From the NCBI RefSeq assembly GCF_013283785.1, contig NZ_JABCPZ010000016.1, positions 18,456 to 82,455 on the forward strand: a DNA stretch of 64,000 nt, read 5' to 3'. This document shows, piece after piece, positions 43,763 through 53,011 of this stretch. The stretch is from Nonomuraea antri (lineage in GTDB: Bacteria > Actinomycetota > Actinomycetes > Streptosporangiales > Streptosporangiaceae). The notes below the pieces were generated by a model, which searched no databases, had not been told where the DNA came from, and worked only from the letters and a program-made list of their open reading frames with translations. The stretch's first letter is position 1, and each line of letters begins with the position of its first letter. A program made the translations under genes and the position numbers.

Positions 43763-44758
43763 GCGGGGCACGGTGACGACGATCTTGCCGATCTGCGCGT
43801 TGGACTCCAGGTACTCGTGCGCCCGCACGATCTCCTCCAGCTCGAACGTCCGGTCCACCACCGGGCGGAACGCGCCGGTCTCCAGCCCCGAGGCGACGAA
43901 CGCCTCGGCCCGGCGCAGCCGCCGCGGGTCGCGGGTGACCTCGAAGAGCGTGTAGGTGCGGACGTTCAGCGCGGGCATGCCCAGCTCCATCCCGGGATGC
44001 GGGGTGGGCCGGCCGCTCAGCGCGCCGTACAGGAAGATCGTGCCGTCCGGGGCGACGGCGCGGGCCAGGTCGGTCACGCCCGGGCCGGCGACGGCGTCGA
44101 GGACGTGGTCGGCGCCCCGGCCGCCGGTCAGGCCGCGCACGCAGGCCACGACGTCCTCCTCGTCGGAGACGATCACCGCGGCCGCGCCCTCCTTGTGCAG
44201 CCGTTCCTTCTTCGCCGCGGTACGGGTCACCGCGATCGGGATCGCGCCCAGCCGGTTGGCCGTCTGGATGGCGGCCAGCCCGACGCTGCTGGAGGCGGCG
44301 TTCAGCACGACCGTGTCCCCCGCCCGCATGCCGCCGATCTCCACCAGCGCGCCGTAGACGGTGACGAACGGCATCCAGAAGGCCGCGCCGGAGACCGCGT
44401 CGACGTTGTCGGGACGGCGCACGACCGCCGCGGCTGGCACGATGGCCTGCTCGGCGTAGACGCCGTAGTCGTTCTGGGAGAAGGCGGGCACGACGCTGAC
44501 CCGCTGGGCGGGCGACAATCCGGTGACTCCCGCCCCGACGGCCTCGATCACACCCGCCGCCTCGTAGCCGAGCCTGGCCGGCAACCGCTTCACCGGCTCG
44601 ATGTACCGGTCACGGCGGAACATCGCCTCGGCGCGGTTGAGCCCGATGGCCTCCACCCGGATGCGTACCTCGCCCGGGCCGGGCTCCCCCACCTCCAGTT
44701 CCTCCAGGCGGAGCACGTGCGGGTCGCCGGTCTCGTGGAAGCGTACGGTCCTGGCCAT
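43760..44758 (-). CDS. Zinc-dependent-type alcohol dehydrogenase / quinone oxidoreductase
   Basis: 332 residues of the medium-chain dehydrogenase family. The start is MARTVRFHETGDPHVLRLEELEVGEPGPGEVRIRVEAIGLNRAEAMFR. The NAD(P)H site is at VVLNAASSSVGLAAIQTANRLGA, near residue 150, with the Ser-rich variant of the glycine motif. The catalytic-zinc ligands of true alcohol dehydrogenases are not present, so a quinone-reductase-like role is likelier. The C-terminus has GKIVVTVPR. Start ATG 44758. It stands alone. Confidence 0.85.
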   Translation of the reverse strand: MARTVRFHETGDPHVLRLEELEVGEPGPGEVRIRVEAIGLNRAEAMFRRDRYIEPVKRLPARLGYEAAGVIEAVGAGVTGLSPAQRVSVVPAFSQNDYGVYAEQAIVPAAAVVRRPDNVDAVSGAAFWMPFVTVYGALVEIGGMRAGDTVVLNAASSSVGLAAIQTANRLGAIPIAVTRTAAKKERLHKEGAAAVIVSDEEDVVACVRGLTGGRGADHVLDAVAGPGVTDLARAVAPDGTIFLYGALSGRPTPHPGMELGMPALNVRTYTLFEVTRDPRRLRRAEAFVASGLETGAFRPVVDRTFELEEIVRAHEYLESNAQIGKIVVTVPR

Positions 44759-45038
44759 TTCACAAATCCTTCACTGGTATCTGGGTGAGCGCCGAAACAG
44801 CTCGCGATCGCCTTTCCAATGAATGCATGCTGCCAGCACGCGAATATTCCAGCCACGGGTTAATACGCCATTCACCGCGGCTATTCCGCCGATCGGCCGC
44901 GCGGCCTGGCCGGAATCAAGCGGAGAATGGCAGGAATCGCTCTCATCATCGAGGCCGTACCTTTGTCATTCTGCTACGTCACTCGCGCGGCCGCTGTGCG
45001 CTCCGCGCGACCACACACGGCTGTCTGCGGGGGAACGA

Positions 45039-45761
45039 ATGGCGAAGAGGCTGCGCGCGGCATGCGCGGTGACGTTGGCGGCGCTGATGGGGGGATGCGG
45101 GCTGGTCCCGTCCGCCCAGCCGGTGAGTGACGGCGACCCCACACCGCCCGCGCGGAGTTCCGCCGAGCCGGCCCGGCCCGAGAAGAGCCCGGAGACCGCC
45201 GCGCTGGCCGTCCCCGCCGACCCGTGCCGCGTCCTGACCGCACGGACGCGCGCCAAGCTCGGGATGAAGGTGGCGAAGAAGGAGAAGTTCGACGTGGCCT
45301 GCAAATGGTCCAACGAACCAGGATCCGCCCCGCCTTACACCTTCAGAGATCTCAAGGTCACCTACGACGCGGGCATCGCCGGGATGGACTTCACCGAGCA
45401 GGACGCGAAGGCCGGCTTCAAGCGGGCGATGACCGACGACTACCGCCGGCCCAGCGTCTTCGGCGGGGCGCCCTCGGTGAAGGGCGTGCTCCGGCAGGTG
45501 GGCTCGGCGCGCCGGGGCGAACACTTCGACGAGGGCTACTACGTGTACTTCGTCTACGAGATCGGCGGTGCGCGGAGAGGCGAGGGCAGAGCCGTGGTCC
45601 GCAAGGGCAACGTGATCGTCACGATCGGCGTCAGCGGTTCCGACGTGCCCGGTCGCAGCGTGCGTCAGGGCAGGCCGATGGGCAACGCCACCGCCCAGGC
45701 GATGATCGACGCCGTGGCGGACCAGGTCATCGGCGCCGTGCGGGCGCGGCCGGCGACCTGA
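45039..45761 (+). CDS. Lipoprotein, DUF3558-like
   Basis: 240 residues. The signal ends with lipobox LMGGC (lipid-carrying Cys20), then a Pro/Ser-rich linker and a globular domain starting DPCRVLTARTRAKLGMKV with a second Cys pair (VACKW). This layout matches the DUF3558 actinobacterial lipoproteins. ATG 45039 has GGGGGAA 5 bases upstream. Function unknown; it acts on the outer face of the membrane. Confidence 0.78.
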   Translation: MAKRLRAACAVTLAALMGGCGLVPSAQPVSDGDPTPPARSSAEPARPEKSPETAALAVPADPCRVLTARTRAKLGMKVAKKEKFDVACKWSNEPGSAPPYTFRDLKVTYDAGIAGMDFTEQDAKAGFKRAMTDDYRRPSVFGGAPSVKGVLRQVGSARRGEHFDEGYYVYFVYEIGGARRGEGRAVVRKGNVIVTIGVSGSDVPGRSVRQGRPMGNATAQAMIDAVADQVIGAVRARPAT

Positions 45762-45824
45762 GCGACCGCCGACGCGTGCCCGCACGGCGGCCTGAGCGAC
45801 CGCCGGCGAGTGCCCGCACGGCGT
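45757..45824. repeat. Direct 34-bp duplication after the lipoprotein gene
   Basis: 45757-45790 and 45791-45824 read CCTGAGCGACCGCCG(A/G)CG... with two or three differences. The first copy contains the lipoprotein stop codon, so the duplication copied the gene's last bases. Confidence 0.8.
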
Positions 45825-45858
45825 GAACTGTCGCGCTCCGAACGTCCTGGCGGGGGAT

Positions 45859-46437
45859 TCAGCGGTCCTGTGGCGTCCAGAGCGGGTCCCGGCCACTGGC
45901 GGCCAGCGCGCGGTCGAGCGGCGAGGCGTCCTGGGCGACGGGCCGCGGCGGGCCGTAGATGCCCATCTGCCGCCCCTGCTCGGCGCTGTCGGCGGTGAAC
46001 CGGTGGGTCAGCTCGGCGGCCGCCTCGTCGCAGTGGAAGTCCTGGCCGGTGGCCCGGGCCAGGTCCCAGGCGTGGATCACCAGGTCACTGGCCAGCATGG
46101 TGACGACCAGCTGGGCCGGCATCTCCGCGCCGCCCATGGCCGGCGTCGACCGCCACGCCGCGGGCTCGTTCCAGGCGTCGAGCGCCTGGGACGCCTGCTC
46201 GTCGAATCGCTCGGCCCAGCCGTCGGTCATCAGGTCACGGCCCCACAACTCGTCCGGGACGGCCTGGCCGCCGCCCGCGCCGCCGAGCGCGGAGACGACC
46301 TGGAGGAGGTGGTTGGCCAGCGCCCGCACGTCCCACTCCTGGCACGGCGTCGGCGCGCCCAACTGCTCGGGTTTGACGCCGCGGAACACGGCGGCCGAGC
46401 ACGTCACAGCCTGGGTGAGCGTTGGGAGAAGATTCAT
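45859..46437 (-). CDS. TIGR03086-type DinB/maleylpyruvate isomerase-like protein
   Basis: 192 residues from ATG 46437 (GTG 46443 possible). The family signature PTPCQEWDVRALANHLLQ is followed by a central SDLVIHAWDLARATGQ; His41-region and His in IHAWD are the metal ligands of the four-helix DinB-like fold. Relatives are mycothiol-dependent isomerases or transferases in actinobacteria. Activity here is not defined. Confidence 0.85.
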   Translation of the reverse strand: MNLLPTLTQAVTCSAAVFRGVKPEQLGAPTPCQEWDVRALANHLLQVVSALGGAGGGQAVPDELWGRDLMTDGWAERFDEQASQALDAWNEPAAWRSTPAMGGAEMPAQLVVTMLASDLVIHAWDLARATGQDFHCDEAAAELTHRFTADSAEQGRQMGIYGPPRPVAQDASPLDRALAASGRDPLWTPQDR

Positions 46438-46489
46438 GCGCACACGCTAGCCTTCCGGGAATCGGGCGTCTTGAACAAACACGACGCCG

Positions 46490-47701
46490 TCACGCGCCCG
46501 ACCCGGTGGTGCGGGTGGGGACGTCGGCTCCGCCCTGGACGGCGGGCTCCGGCGCGTGGCCGCCGCGCGTCCTGATCGATCCGGCGACCAGGACGAGGAG
46601 ACCGGCGACGGTGGTCCCGGCCCCCACCCAGAGCGGCGAGGTGAACCCGTGCCCGGCGGCGAGTGCCAGCCCGCCCAGCCAGGCGCCGAGCGCGTTGCCG
46701 AGATTGAAGGCGGCGATATTGGCGCCGGAGGCCAGCGCGGGGGCGTCCTGGGCGTACTTCATGATCCGCAGTTGCAGGCCGGGCGCGGTGGCCAGGCCGA
46801 TCGCGCCCATGAGCACCAGCGAGACGACCGTCATCGGCTGGCTGCGCGCGGTCAGCGCGAACAGCGCGAGCACGGCCGCCAGCAGCGCCAGGATGACGAT
46901 CAGCGCGGGGTTCAGCGCCCGGTCTGCGGCCTTGCCGCCCGCCAGGTTGCCGACGAACGTGCCCGCGCCGAACAGCACCAGCAGCCACGGAACCGTGGTC
47001 GCGGCGAACCCGCTGACCTCGGTGAGGGTGAAGGCGATGTAGGTGAAGGCCCCGAACATGCCGCCGAAGGCCAGCACGGACACCGTCGCCGAGACCCAGA
47101 CCTGCGGCCGGCGGAAGGCGCCGAGCTCGCCGCGCAGGCTCGCCCCGGCGGGCACGGGCGTGACGGGCACCAGCAGCCGGATGCCCGCCAGCGCGGCGAC
47201 GCCGATGACGGTGATCGCCCAGAACGTCGAACGCCAGCCGAGCTGCTGGCCGAGCAGTGTGCCCAGCGGCACGCCGAGCACGTTGGCCGCGGTGAGCCCG
47301 CCGAACATCAGCGCGATGGCGCCCGCCCGCCGGTTGGGCGCCACCATGTCGGCGGCGACGACGGAGCCGACGCCGAAGAACGCGCCGTGGCACAGTGCCG
47401 CGACGATCCGTCCGCCCATCAGCACCCAGTAGTCCGGCGCGATCGCCGAGATCAGGTTGCCGGCGACGAACAGGAACATCAGCGCGAGCAGCACCTTCTT
47501 CCTGTCGAAGCGGGCGATCGCGGCGGTCAGCGCGATGGCTCCGACGGCGACGCTCAGCGCGTAGCCGGACACCAGATGGCCGGCCACCGGTTCGGTGACG
47601 TTCAGGTCGGCCGCGACCTCGGGCAGCAGGCCGATGATGCCGAACTCGGTGAGCCCGATGCCGAAACCGCCCAGTGCCAGGGCGAGAAGCCCGATGGGCA
47701 T
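46490..47701 (-). CDS. MFS exporter, DHA1/AraJ type
   Basis: 403 residues, 12 helices. It begins MPIGLLALALGGFGIGLTEFGIIGLLPEVAADLNV and has the loop 2-3 motif LTAAIARFDRKKVLLALM and, near residue 130, FGGLTAANVLGVPLGTLLG. This is the Cmr/SotB/AraJ-like drug or sugar efflux group. ATG 47701 is chosen because GGAGG lies 6 bases before it; the 29 residues encoded further upstream have no coding character. Probably an independent resistance gene. Confidence 0.87.
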   Translation of the reverse strand: MPIGLLALALGGFGIGLTEFGIIGLLPEVAADLNVTEPVAGHLVSGYALSVAVGAIALTAAIARFDRKKVLLALMFLFVAGNLISAIAPDYWVLMGGRIVAALCHGAFFGVGSVVAADMVAPNRRAGAIALMFGGLTAANVLGVPLGTLLGQQLGWRSTFWAITVIGVAALAGIRLLVPVTPVPAGASLRGELGAFRRPQVWVSATVSVLAFGGMFGAFTYIAFTLTEVSGFAATTVPWLLVLFGAGTFVGNLAGGKAADRALNPALIVILALLAAVLALFALTARSQPMTVVSLVLMGAIGLATAPGLQLRIMKYAQDAPALASGANIAAFNLGNALGAWLGGLALAAGHGFTSPLWVGAGTTVAGLLVLVAGSIRTRGGHAPEPAVQGGADVPTRTTGSGA

Positions 47702-47835
47702 GATCAACCTCCATATGCATACGCTTCTATACGGCGTTCGCAATAGTTGCGCGAGCCGGACGGTTCCGGCGAGTGGCCCGGAAGCCAATATGCGAAAGAA
47801 TTAGGCCAACACCGCGAGCGGGCCGGGCCCGGGCC

Positions 47836-49086
47836 TCAGGCCGGCACCGGTTCGGCCGGCAGGGAACGCACCTTGACGACCGGGGAGACGACCAGCCCGA
47901 CCACCACGCAGGCCGACGCCACGGCGGCCACGATCAGCGCCCCGTACGCGCCGAGCCACCCCGCCAGCAGGCCGGCCGCGAGCCCGCCCAGGGCTCCGCC
48001 GCCGAACAGCAGGGTGCGGAAGACCGCGGTCATCCGGCCCATCATCGCCTGCGGCGTGCTCGCCTGCCGCAGGCTCACGATGATCACCCCGGCCACGCCC
48101 AGCCCCAGGTAGGTGGTGAAGAACGACAGGATGAACAGCGCCACCATCACCGGCCGCGGCCCGCCCGCGACGACGATCAGCGTCGGTCCGAGCAGCAGGG
48201 CGGTCTGGGCCACCAGGTACACCCGGCCGAGCGAGAAGCGCCTGATGATCCGGCCGGCCAGCATCGCGCCGATCAGCCCGCCCACCGACGCGGTCGCGAA
48301 CACGGTGCCGAGCGTCGCGGGTGACAGGCGCAGGTCGTTGGTGCCGTACAGCAGGAACATCGTCCAGACGGTGATCATGGAGAAGTTGCAGCAGAACCCG
48401 ATCAGTGCCAGCGCGCGCAGGATGGCGTTGCCGAACACCCAGCTCAGCCCGTCGCGGAGCTCGGCCAGGGCGTTGCGTCGTACGGCGTTCCGCACGCGCG
48501 GCTCGGGGGTGCGGATGAGCAGCAGCGAGAAAACGGACACCGCGTAGGAGCAGGCGTTGACGATCAGCGCGGTCGGCGCGCTCACGGCCGAGATCAGGGC
48601 GCCGGCCAGCCCAGGCCCCGCGACGTCCGCCGCCGAGGAGCTCATGCTCAGCTTCGCGCTCGCCTCGACGTAATGCTCACGATCGCGCACCAGAGCCGGC
48701 ACGTAGGACATCCAGCTGACGTCGAAGAGCACCGAGGCGACCCCGACGACGCAGGCGATGCCCAGCAGCAGGCCGAGCGTCAGGACGTCGAACCAGTACA
48801 GGACGGGCACGAGGGCCAGGAGCGCCATCCTGACGAGGTTGGCGATCAGCATGAGCGGCTTGCGCCTGAGCCGGTCGGTCCAGACGCCGATCAGCAGGGC
48901 CAGCCCGAGGAAGGGCACCAGTTGCAGGAAGCGGAGGAGCCCGACCTGCTCGTCGGTGGCGCCGAACGCGGTGATGGCGGTGAGCGGCAGGGCGAGGGTG
49001 GTGACCTGCGTGCCCATCAACGAGACGCTCTCACCGAACCAGAACGTCAGGAAGTCGCGATTGCGCAGCAGCGGCGTCCGGGTCAT
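47836..49086 (-). CDS. MFS transporter, MFS_3/EntS type
   Basis: 416 residues. The typical opening LLRNRDFLTFWFGESVSLMGTQVTTLALPLTAI, loop 2-3 GVWTDRLRRKPLML and the closing helices place it with macrolide-efflux-like MFS_3 proteins. Start ATG 49086. It lies 57 bases downstream of the HxlR regulator gene on the same strand and may be read in the same transcript or from the intervening promoter. Confidence 0.87.
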   Translation of the reverse strand: MTRTPLLRNRDFLTFWFGESVSLMGTQVTTLALPLTAITAFGATDEQVGLLRFLQLVPFLGLALLIGVWTDRLRRKPLMLIANLVRMALLALVPVLYWFDVLTLGLLLGIACVVGVASVLFDVSWMSYVPALVRDREHYVEASAKLSMSSSAADVAGPGLAGALISAVSAPTALIVNACSYAVSVFSLLLIRTPEPRVRNAVRRNALAELRDGLSWVFGNAILRALALIGFCCNFSMITVWTMFLLYGTNDLRLSPATLGTVFATASVGGLIGAMLAGRIIRRFSLGRVYLVAQTALLLGPTLIVVAGGPRPVMVALFILSFFTTYLGLGVAGVIIVSLRQASTPQAMMGRMTAVFRTLLFGGGALGGLAAGLLAGWLGAYGALIVAAVASACVVVGLVVSPVVKVRSLPAEPVPA

Positions 49087-49143
49087 CGGCCGGGCTCCGC
49101 GACGCGCGCTGGTAGTGCTTCCGGGAAATCGTCAGTAGTGCTA

Positions 49144-49608
49144 TTAAGATCTCTCACGAAGGAGAGTAGCACTTCTATCCGACGTGCTCACGTCCGGACC
49201 GGCCGGGCGGTTGTCGTAGCTCTCGCGGGCGGCGGCGACCTGTTCGATGTGCGTCTCTGCCCAGTCCTTGATGGCCCGCATCACGGGCAGCAGGCTGACC
49301 CCCAGCGGCGTGAGGGCGTAGTCGACCCGTACCGGGACCGAAGGGGTGACCGCACGGGAGATCAGGCCGTCTCGTTCCAGGGTGCGCAGGGTCTGGGTGA
49401 GCATCTTCTGGCTGACGCCCGCGAGGGTCCGCGCCAGGCCGCCGTAGCGCTGCGGGCCGTCGGCGAGCGCGGTGAGCACGAGACTCACCCATTTGTCGCT
49501 GATCCGGTCGAGGAGCTGACGTGCCGGGCAGTCGGCGAGGTAGGCGTCGTAAGCGATGCGGGCCTGCGCGCGCCGCTGGGCGGAGGTGCGGGTGGTGCCG
49601 GTGGTCAT
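49144..49608 (-). CDS. HxlR family transcriptional regulator
   Basis: 154 residues. The HxlR domain runs from Cys29 (ADCPARQLLDRISDKWVSLVLTALADGPQRYGGLARTLAGVSQKMLTQTLRTLERDGLISRAVTPSVPVRVDYALTPLG). An N-terminal Cys in this position is a redox sensor in several HxlR proteins (HypR, YodB), which respond to quinones and electrophiles. The start is ATG 49608. It is divergent from a quinone-oxidoreductase-type gene, a classic target of such sensors. Confidence 0.9.
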   Translation of the reverse strand: MTTGTTRTSAQRRAQARIAYDAYLADCPARQLLDRISDKWVSLVLTALADGPQRYGGLARTLAGVSQKMLTQTLRTLERDGLISRAVTPSVPVRVDYALTPLGVSLLPVMRAIKDWAETHIEQVAAARESYDNRPAGPDVSTSDRSATLLRERS

Positions 49609-49627
49609 CACGTTTCCCGTCCGTGCG

Positions 49628-49649
49628 GTAGGCACTTCGAAGTGCCTAC
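49628..49649. promoter_or_regulatory. HxlR operator, 22-bp perfect palindrome
   Basis: The half site GTAGGCACTTC (49628-49638) is followed directly by its exact complement GAAGTGCCTAC. It lies 20 bases before the HxlR start and 74 bases before the divergent oxidoreductase start. A shortened half site GTAGCACTTC occurs at 49166-49175 in the HxlR 3' end. Confidence 0.75.
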
Positions 49650-49722
49650 TTCCCGACAGAGAGTAGCTCTCCATAGGGTCGTGCTCAAGGAACGAAACCT
49701 TCGCAAACGACGAGGAGAGCTC

Positions 49723-50679
49723 ATGCGCGCGGTTGTCGTCCGCACGTTCGGCGGGCCCGAGGTCCTGCGCGTCGAGGACGTGCCCGTCCCGGTTCCCGCG
49801 GCGGGGCAGGTCCGGATCCGGGTCGAGGCCGCGACGGTCAACCCGGTCGACCTGGCGACCCGCTCCGGCGCGCTCACCGAGGCGGGACTGCTGCCGGCGC
49901 GAGAGGTCATCGGCCTCGGCTGGGACGTCGCGGGAACCGTCGAGCGGATCGGCCCGGGAGTCGTCGGCATCAGGCCGGGCGACCACGTGATCGGCCTGTC
50001 CGACCGGCTGGACGTGCCGCTCGGCACCCAGGCCGACCACGTCGTGCTCGACGCCGCGGCGGTCGCGGCCGCGCCCGCGGGCGTCTCCCCGGCGCAGGCG
50101 GCGACGCTGCCACTGAACGGTCTCACCGCCGCCCAGGCTCTCGACGGGCTCGGCCTGGAGCAGGGGCGGACGCTGCTGGTCACCGGCGCGGCCGGCGCCG
50201 TCGGCGGCTTCGCGATCCAGCTGGCGGTCGCGCGCGGGCTCAGGGTGATCGCGGTGGCTGGCGCCGCGGACGAGCCACTCGTCCGCGAACTCGGCGCCGA
50301 GCTGTTCGTCCCTCGCACGGCCCGGCTGGGCGAGGCGGTCCGGGCCCTGGTGCCCGGCGGCGCGCACGCGGCCCTGGACGCCGCCGTGACCGGGGCGTCC
50401 GCACTCGACGCCGTCCGGTCGGAGGGCGCCTTCGCCGCGCTGGTCGCGGGCGGTGCGCCGGTCCCGCTGCGCGGCATCCGGGTCTTCAACCACTGGATCC
50501 GCGCCGACGGCGCGCTCCTGTCCAGGCTCGCCGCTCAGGTCGAAGCCGGCTCACTCACCCTGCGCGTGGCCGCGACCATGCCCGTCGAGGACGTCGCCAC
50601 CGCCCACCGCCGCCTGGCCGAAGGCGGATTGCGGGGCCGCCTGGTCCTCACGACGGCGACGGAACGGCCCGGCGGCTGA
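49723..50679 (+). CDS. NADP-dependent quinone oxidoreductase-like (MDR family)
   Basis: 318 residues: MRAVVVRTFGGPEVLRVEDVPVPVPAAGQVRIRVEAATVNPVDLATRSG at the start, and nucleotide-binding LLVTGAAGAVGGFAIQLAVARGLRVIA near residue 148. No zinc ligands are visible, so it is a QOR-type reductase likely to act on quinones or enones. ATG 49723 has GAGGAG 7 bases upstream. Shared promoter region with the HxlR gene suggests electrophile-induced expression. Confidence 0.88.
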   Translation: MRAVVVRTFGGPEVLRVEDVPVPVPAAGQVRIRVEAATVNPVDLATRSGALTEAGLLPAREVIGLGWDVAGTVERIGPGVVGIRPGDHVIGLSDRLDVPLGTQADHVVLDAAAVAAAPAGVSPAQAATLPLNGLTAAQALDGLGLEQGRTLLVTGAAGAVGGFAIQLAVARGLRVIAVAGAADEPLVRELGAELFVPRTARLGEAVRALVPGGAHAALDAAVTGASALDAVRSEGAFAALVAGGAPVPLRGIRVFNHWIRADGALLSRLAAQVEAGSLTLRVAATMPVEDVATAHRRLAEGGLRGRLVLTTATERPGG

Positions 50680-50873
50680 GGGGTTGCGATGAGGTCGTCG
50701 CGGCAGGCACGTCCGAGGTGCGGACAGGCGCCGCGTTGGACTGCGGCGCATGCCGTCCGGCGAGCGTTCCTTTCCTAGCTGCGCAGCGCATCATGCGAAG
50801 TTTTCCTGGCCTCGCCCGGACATTCTCAGGAACATGGGGGATCTCGCCGTCAAATGCTTGGAGGTGGCCGTTC

Positions 50874-52253
50874 GTGGATCGCTTGGCCATGATGTGGGCC
50901 ACCGCCGTACGGGCGATGGACGCGCAGCACCAAACCTCCAGCTGGGTGCGACTCGGCCTGGTCGCGATCTTGTGGGTGTCGGTGCCCGGAGTCGCCGACG
51001 AGGACCGGACCCGGGTGGCCCTCCAGTTGATTCCCATGACGATCGGCTCCGTGCTGGCCTACATCCACCCGCGGCCCGCGCTTGTCGATCGACTGCCGTA
51101 CCGGTTCGGGCTCGGGGCGCTGGCGGCGCACCTGACGAGCACCCGAGGGCGCACCAAGATCGACATCCCCGGCCTGTTCGAAGGGTTCGGGCTGGTGGCC
51201 GCCGCCATGGCGTACGCCGGGCCATGGGCGGCCCAGGGACTGTCCGTCGATGCCCGGATCGTCGCCATGGTCGCCGTGACGGTGTTCGGCTGGTCGATAT
51301 TCGTCAACGTGGAGCTGGATCCCGGTTACTACGCTCCCAGGAACACGGTGCGGATCGGGGGCGAGGTCAGCTCGGGGCCGCCGACCAGCATACTGATCAT
51401 GCTGCGCTATCTGTTCCCACCGATCGTCGCGCTGGCCGCGGGTGCGTTGTTCGTCCCCGCCTGGACACCCGAACTGGCGGCCGTACCCGCTGCGCTGCGG
51501 TGGATCCTGGCCGCCAGTTACCTCGGGCTGTCGCTGGTCAAGATCTGCTTCGATCAAGTTCTGGAAGCAGCGGCGGCGACGGTGGCCGACGCCGAGAATC
51601 TCGTTCGCCGGGCGGCGGCCGAGGACCTGCACAGCTGGTCCAAGAACTCGGTCAGCAGCATACTCAACGCGGTCGAGAGCCCGTATCTGGAGTGGGCAGA
51701 GGTCCGCGGTCTGGCACGAGACACGCTCAGCCGCATCGAGCAGATGCGGCGGGAGTGGGTGCGCTTCGATCGCACGAGCGATTTGCGCCCTCTGGAAGAG
51801 CTCTGGGAAGCCACGCTCACGGTGCTGCCGCGCTTCCAGCGCGAGCGCTGCACGATGGACAAGGAATCGCTCGGGCTCCGCCTGGGCTCCACGGACCTGC
51901 AGCTGGTCGGGAGACTGCTGATCGATCTGGTGATCAACGCGCTGAAGGCAGGCGCGGAGCACGTGGCAGTCGCGGTGCGCCCGATCAGCCTGAAGGGACA
52001 GCGAGGGGTGGAAGTGACCGTCCGGGACGACGGGCCCGGCATGCCGGACGACGTACTGGACGATCCGCACACCAGCCTGGCGATCTTGTCATGGGAACTG
52101 TCGCGCTACTCCGGCGGACTGGACTTCGCCCCGGGCCCCGACCGTAACGGCACTGTCGTCCGCGCCTGCTGGTGCTCAGCGGACATCTCACCCCAATCCA
52201 CCTCCTCCGCAACCGCCTCGGCCGAGGCCGCCTCTGCCGGTGAAGGGAGATGA
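50874..52253 (+). CDS. Membrane sensor histidine kinase, atypical
   Basis: 459 residues from GTG 50874 with GGAGGTGG about 9 bases upstream. The N-terminal half has five or six membrane helices (28-65, 104-145, 172-225) and no extracellular sensor domain. A probable phospho-acceptor His253 lies in EDLHSWSKNSV, followed by a dimerisation helix. The ATPase domain keeps the N-box (LLIDLVINALKAG, Asn355) and G1 box (DDGPGM, 386-390); the ATP lid is short. The C-terminal tail is Ser/Ala-rich. It overlaps the response-regulator gene (ATGA at 52250), so the two form a pair. Confidence 0.82.
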   Translation: MDRLAMMWATAVRAMDAQHQTSSWVRLGLVAILWVSVPGVADEDRTRVALQLIPMTIGSVLAYIHPRPALVDRLPYRFGLGALAAHLTSTRGRTKIDIPGLFEGFGLVAAAMAYAGPWAAQGLSVDARIVAMVAVTVFGWSIFVNVELDPGYYAPRNTVRIGGEVSSGPPTSILIMLRYLFPPIVALAAGALFVPAWTPELAAVPAALRWILAASYLGLSLVKICFDQVLEAAAATVADAENLVRRAAAEDLHSWSKNSVSSILNAVESPYLEWAEVRGLARDTLSRIEQMRREWVRFDRTSDLRPLEELWEATLTVLPRFQRERCTMDKESLGLRLGSTDLQLVGRLLIDLVINALKAGAEHVAVAVRPISLKGQRGVEVTVRDDGPGMPDDVLDDPHTSLAILSWELSRYSGGLDFAPGPDRNGTVVRACWCSADISPQSTSSATASAEAASAGEGR

Positions 52254-53011
52254 GCATGCGCATCCTCGTCATAGACGACGTCCAGGCCCACGAGGCAGGA
52301 GTCGCCCGTGCGGTCGAGAAGCACGGCGATCACCGGGTCACCGGTGTGCGCACCCCCGCGGAGCTGCGCCTGCTGCTGACCCAGGACAGCGATTTCCAGC
52401 TGGCCTTCGTCGATCTGCACTACGGCCGCGAGGTCGGCGAATCCGGGCTGGCGGCGCTCGAGGCGCTGGACCAGTACGAGATCCCGGCCGTGATCTACAG
52501 CGCGGACGCGGAGTACAACCGCACGCTGTATCTCCTGGCGGCCTTCGAGTTCTTCCCGCAGACCTGCACGCTCGTCTCCAAGCACGCCGGCGACGAGGTC
52601 GTCTCCCGGACGGTGGAGGCCGTCCGGCTCGGCCACAATCCGGCAGGCGCGGCGGCTCTGCCCTACCGGCCGCCACGCCGGGGGCCTTCGCTGCTGCACC
52701 GTCTGATCGACAAGAGCGATGATCTGCGGATCTGGCGTGCGCTTGCGCGGTACAGCACGTTAACCCTGGTCGCGAAGGAGGCCGCCTACAGTGTGAAGAC
52801 GATCTCCAATTTCAACGACAGCAGGGCTCCGGTCATCGTCGAGTTCGAGCACAAGTTGCGGGGCAGGCCGCTGCCCGATTCCGGAGAGGTCGACAGCCAG
52901 CGTGGCACCCCGCTGATGGAGGCTCACACCTTCGCGCTACGGAACGAGGATTTCTTCAGCGACCCGGATGCCGAACGATTGGTCCGCTTGAACTGGGACC
53001 GACACAAGTGA
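52250..53011 (+). CDS. Response regulator with unrecognised output domain
   Basis: 253 residues. The receiver domain (1-120) has acidic Asp9/Asp10, phospho-acceptor Asp55 in FVDLHYG, Ser84 and Lys111, so it should be active. After a linker, residues 150-200 contain LARYSTLTLVAKEAAYSVKTISNFNDSRAPVIVEFEHKL, which has helix-turn-helix character but does not match the standard LuxR, OmpR or LytTR types. The start overlaps the kinase stop, and GTGA at 53008-53011 overlaps the next gene. It may bind DNA or a protein partner. Confidence 0.8.
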   Translation: MSMRILVIDDVQAHEAGVARAVEKHGDHRVTGVRTPAELRLLLTQDSDFQLAFVDLHYGREVGESGLAALEALDQYEIPAVIYSADAEYNRTLYLLAAFEFFPQTCTLVSKHAGDEVVSRTVEAVRLGHNPAGAAALPYRPPRRGPSLLHRLIDKSDDLRIWRALARYSTLTLVAKEAAYSVKTISNFNDSRAPVIVEFEHKLRGRPLPDSGEVDSQRGTPLMEAHTFALRNEDFFSDPDAERLVRLNWDRHK

